Shown here piece after piece: positions 1-8,692 of a stretch of 64,000 bases of DNA (within the stretch, counting starts at the first letter, position 1; each line of letters opens with the position of its first letter). The stretch comes from Rhodoferax koreense. GTDB taxonomy: Bacteria; Pseudomonadota; Gammaproteobacteria; Burkholderiales; Burkholderiaceae_C. The translations under genes were made by a program, and so were the position numbers. The stretch spans positions 4,526,001 to 4,590,000 of the forward strand of contig NZ_CP019236.1 in assembly GCF_001955695.1 (NCBI RefSeq), written 5' to 3'. The notes under the pieces are model-generated. The model was given only the letters and a program-made list of their open reading frames with translations. It was not told where the DNA came from and did no database searches.

Positions 1-1
1 G

Positions 2-931
2 CCCTCGTTCCGTGCGCCGACCGTGTTCACGCCCTACCTCGGCTCGGTGCTGTTCAGCTGCACGCCCGAGCAGCAACAAAAGTATCTTCACCCGGTGATT
101 GCGGGCGACAAGCGCACCTGCTTCGCGCTCACCGAAGCCAACGGCGGCTCCGACCCCTCGCAGATGCGCACCATGGCCGTGCTGGAGCAGCGCGCCGACG
201 GCGAGCACTACCGCATCAACGGTAACAAGATCTTCATCACCGGGGCCGACAAGGCCGATTTCGTGCAGCTCTTCGCGCGTACCGGAGAAGACAAGGGTGC
301 CGCCGAGGTCTCGTGTTTCCTCATCGACCGCGGCACGCCCGGCATGCGGCTTGGGCAGAACTTCGAGCTCATGTCGCCCGATCGGCCCTGGGAACTCATG
401 TTCGAAGACGTGTGCGTGCCCGCCTCGCAGATGGTGGGGCGGCGTGGCCAGGGCTGGGAACTGGCCCGCAGCTTTCTCGACGTAGGCCGACTGATCCACG
501 GACCCAAGGCCATCGGACGCGCCGAACGCGCGCTGGAGATGGCCATCGACTACGCCAGGCAACGCAAGACCTTCGGCGAACCGCTGGCCAACCGCCAGGC
601 GATCCAGTGGATGATCGCCGATGCGTCGGTCGAACTGAACGCGGCGCGCCTCATGACCTACCACGCCGCCTGGAAGGCGGACCAGGGCATGAACTTCCAC
701 GTCGAAGCCTCGCAGGTGAAGCTCTACGCCGACGACATGTACCTGCGCGTGGTCGACCGTGCGATCCAGATCCACGGCGGCATGGGACTCTCACGCGAAC
801 TGCCGCTGGAGCTGATGTACCGCGATGCGCGCAGCCGCACCATCACCGAAGGCTCCTCCGAGATGCAGCGGACCATCATCGCGCGGGAAATGCTGTCGGG
901 GAAGTCGGGGGTGAATCGGGTTTCAGGGTAG
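2..931 (+). CDS. Acyl-CoA dehydrogenase (5' partial)
   Basis: FAD-dependent alpha,beta-dehydrogenation of an acyl-CoA thioester in the cytoplasm. The open frame runs in from the left edge, so the N-terminal part is missing; the internal GTG at 23 is not the real start. The visible part has the middle beta-domain hallmark (CFALTEANGGSDPSQ), then the C-terminal helical domain with RKTFGEPLANRQAIQ and the QIHGGMGLSRELPLE segment. Near the end, ITEGSSEMQR carries a glutamate at the usual catalytic-base position of the family. Substrate chain length cannot be read from this. The next gene, a LysR regulator, is convergent. Confidence 0.93.
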   Translation, partial: PSFRAPTVFTPYLGSVLFSCTPEQQQKYLHPVIAGDKRTCFALTEANGGSDPSQMRTMAVLEQRADGEHYRINGNKIFITGADKADFVQLFARTGEDKGAAEVSCFLIDRGTPGMRLGQNFELMSPDRPWELMFEDVCVPASQMVGRRGQGWELARSFLDVGRLIHGPKAIGRAERALEMAIDYARQRKTFGEPLANRQAIQWMIADASVELNAARLMTYHAAWKADQGMNFHVEASQVKLYADDMYLRVVDRAIQIHGGMGLSRELPLELMYRDARSRTITEGSSEMQRTIIAREMLSGKSGVNRVSG

Positions 932-1008
932 CGGAAGGACACGGCAACGAGCCCGTGCAACGCGATCCGGCCGACTGGCGCATCTCTCAACCAACATTGA
1001 CGGCTTTG

Positions 1009-2004
1009 TCATGACCGATTCTTTGCAAGATCCAAACCCAACGCCGAATCGTGGTCCGCAATCGTGCGGATCACGTCCATGAAGGCCAGTGCGGCTGGAC
1101 TCGGTGGCTCGCCTTGCAGCGTGATCAGCCCGAAATCGGGCATGTGGTCGGGAAGGTCTGCCGCGATGCGCGTCAGAAGCCCGCGTCGCACATATTTGTC
1201 CACCAGCGCGGCCGGTTGCAGCGACAACATCTTTGTGCTCTGCATCAGTTCCACCGCGAACAGAAACGACGGCGTCTCGACAATGCCCGAGGTCAGCGAC
1301 AGGCCCGCGCGGCTGAAGACGTCATCCGACACCTTGCGCAGCGCCGTGGACGTCGGATAAAGAATCCAGGGCCAATTGGAGAGTTCCGTCAGCCCAGCCA
1401 CATTGGGCCCGCGCAGCGGATGGTGCACGCCCGCGGTGATCTGCAGCCCTTCGCCAGCCAGCCTTTCGTACTGGAACTGGTTGCGCTGCGATTCGTCGGT
1501 GAAGCGGCCGATCATCACATCGATCTTGCGTTCGGTCAGCCACACGATCAGCTGGTCGCTGCTCTGCTCCAGCACCTTCAACACCAGCAGGGGCCGCAGG
1601 CGCTGGAGCTCGGCCACTGCGGCAATCAGCAGGTGCGCCGCCGAACCCGAGATGGCGCCCACCGACAGATGGCCATGGCCGCCCTGTTTCAGCGTGCTGA
1701 ACTCGTCGACAAACTTGCGGTGACCATCCAACGCCGAGTGGGCATAACGCAATGTGAAAAGTCCTAGCTCGTTCGGCCGCATGCCGCGCGGCAGACGATC
1801 GAACAAACGCGATTCCAGTATGTCCTCGATGTCCATCAGGATCTTGGTCGCCGCGGGCTGCGTCATGTGCATTTGCTCAGCCGTCAGCCGCAAGTTGCGC
1901 GTATTTCCCAGAATGTCGAGAAACTGCAAGTGCCGGAAACGGAGACGCGAGACCTGCGTCAACACCAAGGGTTTACAAGTAGTCTGGTCTGGACTCATTA
2001 GCAT
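1009..2004 (-). CDS. LysR-family transcriptional regulator
   Basis: DNA-binding regulator with the standard LysR layout: an N-terminal winged helix-turn-helix at about residues 22-80 (RHLQFLDILGNTRNLRLTAE, then MTQPAATKILMDIEDIL) followed by a periplasmic-binding-protein-like effector domain. The effector domain resembles the GbpR/PcaQ type, which senses sugars or aromatic acids, but the ligand is not identifiable. The gene points away from the cohesin-like/xylanase pair, so it could regulate them; this is inference from position only. A 7-bp palindrome overlaps the two possible ATG starts at 2004 and 1998, so the true start may lie further in, for example at a GTG or TTG around residues 14-18. 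Confidence 0.9.
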   Translation of the reverse strand: MLMSPDQTTCKPLVLTQVSRLRFRHLQFLDILGNTRNLRLTAEQMHMTQPAATKILMDIEDILESRLFDRLPRGMRPNELGLFTLRYAHSALDGHRKFVDEFSTLKQGGHGHLSVGAISGSAAHLLIAAVAELQRLRPLLVLKVLEQSSDQLIVWLTERKIDVMIGRFTDESQRNQFQYERLAGEGLQITAGVHHPLRGPNVAGLTELSNWPWILYPTSTALRKVSDDVFSRAGLSLTSGIVETPSFLFAVELMQSTKMLSLQPAALVDKYVRRGLLTRIAADLPDHMPDFGLITLQGEPPSPAALAFMDVIRTIADHDSALGLDLAKNRS

Positions 2005-2020
2005 TTGGAATGGATGCTAA
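1998..2020. promoter_or_regulatory. Palindrome, candidate LysR operator
   Basis: TTAGCAT and ATGCTAA form a perfect 7-bp inverted repeat separated by 9 bp, the size and symmetry of a LysR-type recognition site. It overlaps the first codons of the LysR gene, as expected for autorepression, and also faces the 2382 gene. The sequence match is direct; the regulatory role is inferred. Confidence 0.45.
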
Positions 2021-2381
2021 CGAAAAAGTCAGTGGACCGTCAGGGGGTGTTCACTTAGCCTTCAGCCCAATCACGAACGGCCACGCAGAGGGCCGTCGGA
2101 CCGGCATTCAAGGCCTGCATCCAGACAGGCTTGGCCATTCCTAACCCTTGGAGACAAGCATGCATCCGACCCTTGAACGTCGATCTGCACTCGGGTGTCA
2201 TCGGCTCCACTGCGCCGCCTCGCCGGCCGCCGTGCGACGCTGGACCCGCTGTATTCCCGCCCCACCGACTGCCTTGAGGCGTGCCACCCCGCCGCCGAAA
2301 CGTTAGCGCGTGCGAACCGGCCGCTTCATGCCCGCCGGAAACAAGTGCCACCAGGCCAACCTATTCAACAAGGAAACCACC
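2021..2381. other. Intergenic region without a convincing gene
   Basis: About 360 bp between the divergent LysR gene and the cohesin-like gene. It must hold the promoter of the latter. A good Shine-Dalgarno run (AAGGAAACC) lies at its right end, 5' of the ATG at 2382. Short open frames on both strands have no ribosome-binding site or recognisable motif. I see no RNA gene or clear sigma-70 box. Confidence 0.5.
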
Positions 2382-2954
2382 ATGCTCAATCCATTCCAAA
2401 TTGCATCTCGTGCCGCCGGAGCGTGCGCACTGGTGCTGGCGCTTCTGTCTCCCGTGCATGCCGCACCTGTGCTCCAGATGTCGGCCACGACCACGGCGAC
2501 CGGCGTCGACCTGACAGTGAGTGCCCAGGACGTCCTGGACCTGTCGGCGTACCAATTCACGCTGAACTTCAACCCGGCGTTGCTGAGCGCCCTCACCGGC
2601 AGCGAGGGCACTTTCCTGTCCAACGGGGGTTCGACGTTCTTCTATCCCGGAGACATCGACAACGTCGCCGGCTCCATCAGCTTCGTGATCGGCGCCCTGA
2701 TCGGGCCCGTCGGCGGCGTGAACGGTTCTGGCGACCTGGCCACGTTTTCGTTTGATGTCATGCAAAGCGGACTCGCCAACTTCAGCCTCACTGACGTGCT
2801 GATCCTCGATTCGAACTCCGCAGAAATTTCCGTCGCCACCACGGACCTGGTCACCCAGGTCGCCCAAGTGCCGGAACCTGGCAGCCTCTGGCTGGCCGGG
2901 ATCGGACTGATAGCCGTGTTCGGCAGAAGGGCGATCAAGCCGAAGGCGTGCTGA
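2382..2954 (+). CDS. Secreted cohesin-like protein with PEP-CTERM sorting tail
   Basis: 190 aa from the ATG at 2382, chosen because it follows AAGGAAACC and begins a signal peptide (residues 1-27, cut after PVHA). Residues 29-160 read as a cohesin-type beta-sandwich: LDLSAYQFTLNFNPALLSA, then AGSISFVIGALIGPVGG, GDLATFSFDV and FSLTDVLILDSNSAEI in the order seen in type I cohesins. The C-terminus is a PEP-CTERM signal: VPEPGS at 163-168, a hydrophobic helix 169-180, then GRR. PEP-CTERM tails are processed by exosortase and target proteins to the envelope or matrix. The exosortase is not in this window. The next gene, 87 bp downstream, encodes a dockerin-bearing xylanase. The fold assignment is by eye. 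Confidence 0.8.
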   Translation: MLNPFQIASRAAGACALVLALLSPVHAAPVLQMSATTTATGVDLTVSAQDVLDLSAYQFTLNFNPALLSALTGSEGTFLSNGGSTFFYPGDIDNVAGSISFVIGALIGPVGGVNGSGDLATFSFDVMQSGLANFSLTDVLILDSNSAEISVATTDLVTQVAQVPEPGSLWLAGIGLIAVFGRRAIKPKAC

Positions 2955-2964
2955 CGCTGGACAG

Positions 2965-2996
2965 AAACGTGATCAGGTCGGGATGTAAACGTGATC
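2965..2996. promoter_or_regulatory. Direct repeats before the xylanase gene
   Basis: AAACGTGATC occurs at 2965-2974 and again at 2987-2996, 22 bp apart (two helical turns), inside the 87-bp gap between the cohesin-like gene and the xylanase gene. The spacing suits a dimeric regulator bound on one DNA face. The factor is unknown. Confidence 0.35.
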
Positions 2997-3041
2997 GACG
3001 GGAGCTTCCCGATCGTCGGAGTACTTTAAAGGATCAGAACA

Positions 3042-5837
3042 ATGGACAAGAAATTCAGACTCAGCGGTCTTTGCATCGCTCTGTCAACAGTGTTTGCGGT
3101 AACCAACGGCGTCCACGCCGCCGAGCGACCGACAGATGCCGCTCAATGGCCGGCGGTGAAAGACGTGTACAAGGACCATTTCCTGATCGGTGTTGGCACC
3201 GACCTCAACGCGGCCAATTACGCCGCGAACATCCTGCCGGGTGAAAACTCCAGCGCGGCCATGACCATCAAGCACTTCGAGGTGCTGACCCCGGGCAACT
3301 CGATGAAACCCGAGTTCTGGAATGGCGGCAGCACCAACCCGACACCGACCTTTCTCACCAACCTGACTTCGGGCCTCAACGCCAACATCGCCGCGGCCAA
3401 CGCGCGTGGATTCAAGCTCAACGCCCACACCATCATCTGGCACAACCAGTCGGCCTTGTGGCCCGCCGCCAATGTGCTGACGGCCGAAGGCCGGTGGGAA
3501 ACCCCGTGGGACTTCGTCACGGCCAAGACCAACCTGGCGTACTACGTCAGGACGGTAGGCGGGCATTTCGACGAGCAGCCCTACAAGGCCTATGCCTGGG
3601 ACGTGGTCAACGAAGCGTTCAAGGACAACCCCGACAACCCTGCGGACTGGCGCAACTCGCTTCGCAGCGGCTACAGCCCGGAGGAGCGGCCATCCCGGTG
3701 GGCCCAGGCCTACTCCAAGGGCGGCAATGGCTGGGACTACATGTATGACGCCTTCTTCAACATGCGCCAGAACACCACGGCGATCCTGAACTACAACGAC
3801 TTCAACGACAACGAAAGATCATCGAAAGTCAACGCGATCGCGTCGATGGTCAAGGAGTTCAACGAAAGGTATGCGGCTGAATCCGCCGCCAGCAAAGGCC
3901 GGATTCTGCTGGATGCCAAAGGCCAACCGAGGCCACTGGTCGAGGTGATCGGGACGCAGGGTCACCTGGACATGCGGCTGAACCTGGACAGCTTCGAAAA
4001 AGCCGTCAAGACCTATCTCGACGTCGGCGTCAACGTCGAGTTGACCGAACTGGATGTCGCGCCCCTGCTGGGCCTGGACAAAGGCCAGCGCATCCAGAAT
4101 GGGGCGGAGATGAACGACCTCTTCCTGGCCCAAGGGGTGTACTACGCGAAGATGATGAACATGCTCAAGGAGTACGCCGCGGGACCTGCCGGTCGCCACC
4201 GCGAGTACAAGGGCGGCGTGAGCCGGGTCACCTGGTGGTCGATGACGGACCCCGGCTACCACACCAACGGCTACCTGTGGTCGGGCGTCGGCCAACCCAA
4301 GGAGGCCTATTGGGCCACGGTGGATCCCAACCAGTATCTGGCCGATGCGGGTTTGCCCGTCAACGGTGTGACCGCGACGATGACCTACGGCGGCGAGACC
4401 TTCACCGCCAGGACATGGGGTGGAAAAAACACCTACGCCGCGCTCGACATCAACGTGCCCGCGAGCACGACGAAAGTCAACTTCACCGCAGCGAATGTCT
4501 CGCTACCCGCGGGGTTCACCGTGGAAAGCATCAAGTACAACCCGACGGACTGCGCGGTGATTCCCGGCAAGCCATGCCACGTGACGGTGAAGGCGCGCGG
4601 CGGGGATCCCGCGGCGGCCTACAAGAACGCCGGCGTGGAAAACACCGCCACCTACGTGCTGAGCTTCGGCAAGATGGCCGTGTCCTGGTTCGAAAACACC
4701 GCCGCCTTGAAGGCGCCCTTCTCGTATGCCGAGGTGCGCTTCAGCGACGGCGTGACCCGGTTGCAGCAGTACAAGGCCGTGAACGGCAACGACGGCGCGT
4801 TGACGCCAGCCAGCGGAACCGAATTCAAGCCGGTGCCGAAACATGGACGCAGCACGCTGATCCTCAATACGCAGGATCTGATCGCCAACCCGGCCGGCCT
4901 GCGATTGAACAAGGACGCCACGACCGAGAAGGCCTGGCGGCTGGCCAAGCGGATCGAGCCCGGCCGGACCTACATGGTGGTGTCCGCGGATTCGATCGTG
5001 CAGGAAAATGGCGTGACCAAGGCCTATGCCCTGACCAACCGAAGCAAGCCCGCGACATCCGACGCGCCTGAATCGCTGTCGCGCACGCCGGTCGTGCTCG
5101 GTGACGACGATGTGCTGCGGCCCTTGAGGAATACGAATGCGCCTGCATCCGAACCGGCGCTGTCGCAAGACAACCTCAAGTTCATGTTCGAGGAATCCAA
5201 GAGCCCTGCCGCAGGACCATATGCCGCGCTGGAAGGGCACACGATGCAGAGCTTCATCCACGGAACCAACGTGTACCCGCATGTGTTGTTCAGGGGGAAC
5301 GGCGCGGCCGGAACCGTTGCCAACGGCAACTACTCGCTCATCACCCGGCAACAGAACGGCGCCGAGGGCTCGCAAATCGCGGACCGGGCGCTGGACCAGG
5401 CGGTTTGGTTCAACTCGCCGATCGACCAGAAGACCGGCGTGACGAAGATGTTCCTGTACACGGGCAGAGGCGGCGCCAGCCAGCATTACGCCTTGAAGGA
5501 AGTGGAAAGCGGCACGACGCCGAACCGGGACACCGGCAACGCGATCAGCCAACGGCAGGGCGCTACCGGCGGTTTCGTCGCCATGCAGGCGGACGGTCCG
5601 GAGGCGGGAACCAATGTCAAGCTGTATGTCTACGACATCAAGCCGTACGTCTACGGCGACGTGAACGGCGACAGCGCGGTCATGTGCTCGGACCTTTCGG
5701 CTGCAACGGCCGCCATCGGCAAGCGCACCGGTCAGCCGGGCTTCCTTCCCGCGGCCGATGTCGATCAGAACGGCATCGTCGATGTGCGCGATATTTCCGC
5801 CATCTCCCGCCTGCTCCCGGCCGGTACCCGCTGCTGA
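3042..5837 (+). CDS. Secreted GH10 endo-beta-1,4-xylanase with C-terminal dockerin
   Basis: 931 aa with a signal peptide (residues 1-27, ending VHAA). Residues about 35-440 are a glycoside hydrolase family 10 barrel: HTIIWHNQSALWP, acid/base Glu191 in WDVVNEAF, and nucleophile Glu336 in VELTELDVAP. It should cleave internal beta-1,4 links of xylan outside the cytoplasm. Residues about 440-865 are unassigned beta-rich sequence that may bind carbohydrate. Residues 870-931 form a full type I dockerin with two calcium loops of the D-x-N/D-x-D/N-G pattern, starting at Asp873 (DVNGDSAVMCSD) and Asp906 (DVDQNGIVDVRD). Two cysteines, in the first loop and at the very end, could pair. It follows a cohesin-like gene and has a good Shine-Dalgarno (AAAGGA). 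Confidence 0.93.
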   Translation: MDKKFRLSGLCIALSTVFAVTNGVHAAERPTDAAQWPAVKDVYKDHFLIGVGTDLNAANYAANILPGENSSAAMTIKHFEVLTPGNSMKPEFWNGGSTNPTPTFLTNLTSGLNANIAAANARGFKLNAHTIIWHNQSALWPAANVLTAEGRWETPWDFVTAKTNLAYYVRTVGGHFDEQPYKAYAWDVVNEAFKDNPDNPADWRNSLRSGYSPEERPSRWAQAYSKGGNGWDYMYDAFFNMRQNTTAILNYNDFNDNERSSKVNAIASMVKEFNERYAAESAASKGRILLDAKGQPRPLVEVIGTQGHLDMRLNLDSFEKAVKTYLDVGVNVELTELDVAPLLGLDKGQRIQNGAEMNDLFLAQGVYYAKMMNMLKEYAAGPAGRHREYKGGVSRVTWWSMTDPGYHTNGYLWSGVGQPKEAYWATVDPNQYLADAGLPVNGVTATMTYGGETFTARTWGGKNTYAALDINVPASTTKVNFTAANVSLPAGFTVESIKYNPTDCAVIPGKPCHVTVKARGGDPAAAYKNAGVENTATYVLSFGKMAVSWFENTAALKAPFSYAEVRFSDGVTRLQQYKAVNGNDGALTPASGTEFKPVPKHGRSTLILNTQDLIANPAGLRLNKDATTEKAWRLAKRIEPGRTYMVVSADSIVQENGVTKAYALTNRSKPATSDAPESLSRTPVVLGDDDVLRPLRNTNAPASEPALSQDNLKFMFEESKSPAAGPYAALEGHTMQSFIHGTNVYPHVLFRGNGAAGTVANGNYSLITRQQNGAEGSQIADRALDQAVWFNSPIDQKTGVTKMFLYTGRGGASQHYALKEVESGTTPNRDTGNAISQRQGATGGFVAMQADGPEAGTNVKLYVYDIKPYVYGDVNGDSAVMCSDLSAATAAIGKRTGQPGFLPAADVDQNGIVDVRDISAISRLLPAGTRC

Positions 5838-5848
5838 AACCGTGAGAC

Positions 5849-5904
5849 GGCCGGCTTCGGTCGGCCATGAACGCCCGGTGCGCAGCTTCGGGCGTTCGTG
5901 TTTT
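5849..5904 (+). terminator. Tandem hairpins ending the xylanase transcript
   Basis: The first hairpin (5849-5866) is a 7-bp stem with one G-T pair closed by a TTCG tetraloop. The second pairs GAACGCCCG (5869-5877) with CGGGCGTTC (5889-5897) and is followed by GTGTTTT. It lies 12 bp past the xylanase stop codon. Confidence 0.7.
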
Positions 5905-6055
5905 CAGCGGCGGCCGCGCCCGCAGTCGATCTGGTCTGCACCGACTGCGCCGGCATCGACACGCCCTCTTCCAGCCGCGCCGCATCAAAACGCGGCGAAA
6001 ATGGATGGTGTTCAACCCGACAGGCGACCGACAGAGGAGTTGCCCCCGCAGCGGC

Positions 6056-6085
6056 CAAAAACAAAAACGCCCCATGACAGGGGCG
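6056..6085 (-). terminator. Terminator downstream of tRNA-Ser
   Basis: On the minus strand, a 6-bp stem CGCCCC/GGGGCG with a 6-nt loop is followed by TTTTTGTTTTT. It lies 37 bp past the encoded CCA end of the tRNA and would end a tRNA or serS-tRNA transcript. Confidence 0.75.
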
Positions 6086-6121
6086 AATTTGAGCGTAAAC
6101 GCGGTTGGCTTACGACTTAGC

Positions 6122-6212
6122 TGGCGGAAAGATAGGGATTCGAACCCTAGATACGGCATAACCGTATACCGGATTTCGAGTCCGGCGCATTCGACCACTC
6201 TGCCATCTTTCC
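6122..6212 (-). tRNA. tRNA-Ser (anticodon CGA)
   Basis: The minus strand folds as a class II tRNA: acceptor stem GGAAAGA/TCTTTCC, D arm GCA...TGC, anticodon stem CCGGA/TCCGG with loop CTCGAAA giving anticodon CGA, a long variable arm around ATACGG...GCCGTAT, and a T arm TAGGG-TTCGAAT-CCCTA. Discriminator G73 and an encoded CCA are present. CGA reads UCG serine codons. It lies just downstream of serS, which charges it. Confidence 0.97.
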
Positions 6213-6320
6213 TGATGTGTTCGTCTTTTTGCCTCGTTGAGAGACAAGCCCGAACCGGTGGTCGTGAGGTTCAGGCAACGCCCTCGATTCTAGCAGGCAT
6301 CAGGGCCGGTTTTGCGGGCC

Positions 6321-7649
<1,329 letters not shown>

Positions 7650-7680
7650 TTAAGTGGCCGCATGCATCACGGGTCGCGAC

Positions 7681-8619
7681 TCAACCCAGGCTGGCCGGAT
7701 CGATGTTGGCACCGCAGAGGATGAGGCAGACGCGCTCCTGCTTCGACGGGCGGTACACGCCGCTTTGCAAGGCCGCCAGGCCCAGCGCCGCAGCCGGTTC
7801 GACGGCAAGCTTCATCTCCTTCCACAACCAGCGCTGCGCGCTGCGGATGGCCTCGTCGTCGAGCAGCAGCGCGTCGCGCACGTGGCGCTGCGTGACTTCC
7901 CAAGACAGGGCGCCGATGCGCTTGGCGCCGAGCGAATCGGCGGCGACGCCGGACACGGCCACATCGACCGGCTCACCCGCGGCCCGCGCCTGGTAGAGCG
8001 TGGGGCAGTTTTCCGGTTCGAGTGCCACGATGCGCGCGCGCCGCTCGAACCAGGCGGCGATGCCACCGATCAGCCCGCCGCCGCCGACGCTGACCAGCAC
8101 GCTGTCGGGCAGGCCGGCTTCGTCTTCGATCTCCTTCGCCAGCGTGCCCGCGCCGGCCAGCACCTCGGGCTGGTCGTAGGCATGGGTCAGCAACGCGCCC
8201 GTGGATTGCTGGCGCGCCATGCAGGCCTCGAAGGCTTCCGCATAGGTGGCGCCGCCGACCACCACCTCGGCACCCAGGTCGCGCAGCCGTTGCCGCTTGG
8301 CCTCGGGCGACACCTCGGGTACGAACACCTCGCAGCGCACGCCCAGGGCCCGCGCCGCCGCCGCCGTGGCAATGCCGGCGTTGCCCCCGGAAGCGACGGT
8401 CACGCCAGCTGCGGGGATCGGATGGGCCAGCAGCCGATTGAGCATGCCGCGCGCCTTGAAGCTGCCGCCGACCTGCAGATGCTCGAGCTTGAGCCAGACT
8501 TCGGCGCAGTCGATGCCGAGCGCGGCGCCCGGGAGTTTCCACAGCGGAGTCTTACATAAAAACGAGCTGTAATGCGCATGCAATCTACGTGAGGCGCTAT
8601 CGATTTCGGAGTGATCCAT
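7681..8619 (-). CDS. PLP-dependent serine/threonine dehydratase-like protein
   Basis: 312 aa, fold type II PLP enzyme of the threonine/serine dehydratase group. The PLP lysine is Lys55 in GGSFKARGM. A substrate/phosphate loop SGGNAGIATA and the glycine loop VSVGGGGLIGGIAAW that binds the PLP phosphate are also present. It should deaminate a hydroxy-amino acid to a 2-oxo acid. It has only the catalytic domain and no C-terminal ACT domain, so it is the catabolic or short type rather than feedback-regulated IlvA. Some proteins of this family are serine racemases or act on hydroxyaspartate, so the exact substrate is open. It is on the same strand as serS, 40 bp upstream of it. Confidence 0.85.
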   Translation of the reverse strand: MDHSEIDSASRRLHAHYSSFLCKTPLWKLPGAALGIDCAEVWLKLEHLQVGGSFKARGMLNRLLAHPIPAAGVTVASGGNAGIATAAAARALGVRCEVFVPEVSPEAKRQRLRDLGAEVVVGGATYAEAFEACMARQQSTGALLTHAYDQPEVLAGAGTLAKEIEDEAGLPDSVLVSVGGGGLIGGIAAWFERRARIVALEPENCPTLYQARAAGEPVDVAVSGVAADSLGAKRIGALSWEVTQRHVRDALLLDDEAIRSAQRWLWKEMKLAVEPAAALGLAALQSGVYRPSKQERVCLILCGANIDPASLG

Positions 8620-8692
8620 GGAATGTGCGTTTTATCCGTCGACGGGCTCCGCACGAACGGGTGGTCATGCAGTGCGCGACTTGGGGGAGAGC

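Noticed and set aside
2055..2351. Open frame of 98 codons on the minus strand between LysR and the cohesin-like gene.
   Set aside because: No ribosome-binding site, no recognisable domain and biased composition. It could be a remnant but cannot be supported as a gene.
2999..3011. CGGGA-GCT-TCCCG hairpin before the xylanase as a terminator of the cohesin-like gene.
   Set aside because: Only 5 bp, no T run, and very close to the xylanase ribosome-binding site; better seen as chance or part of a promoter region.
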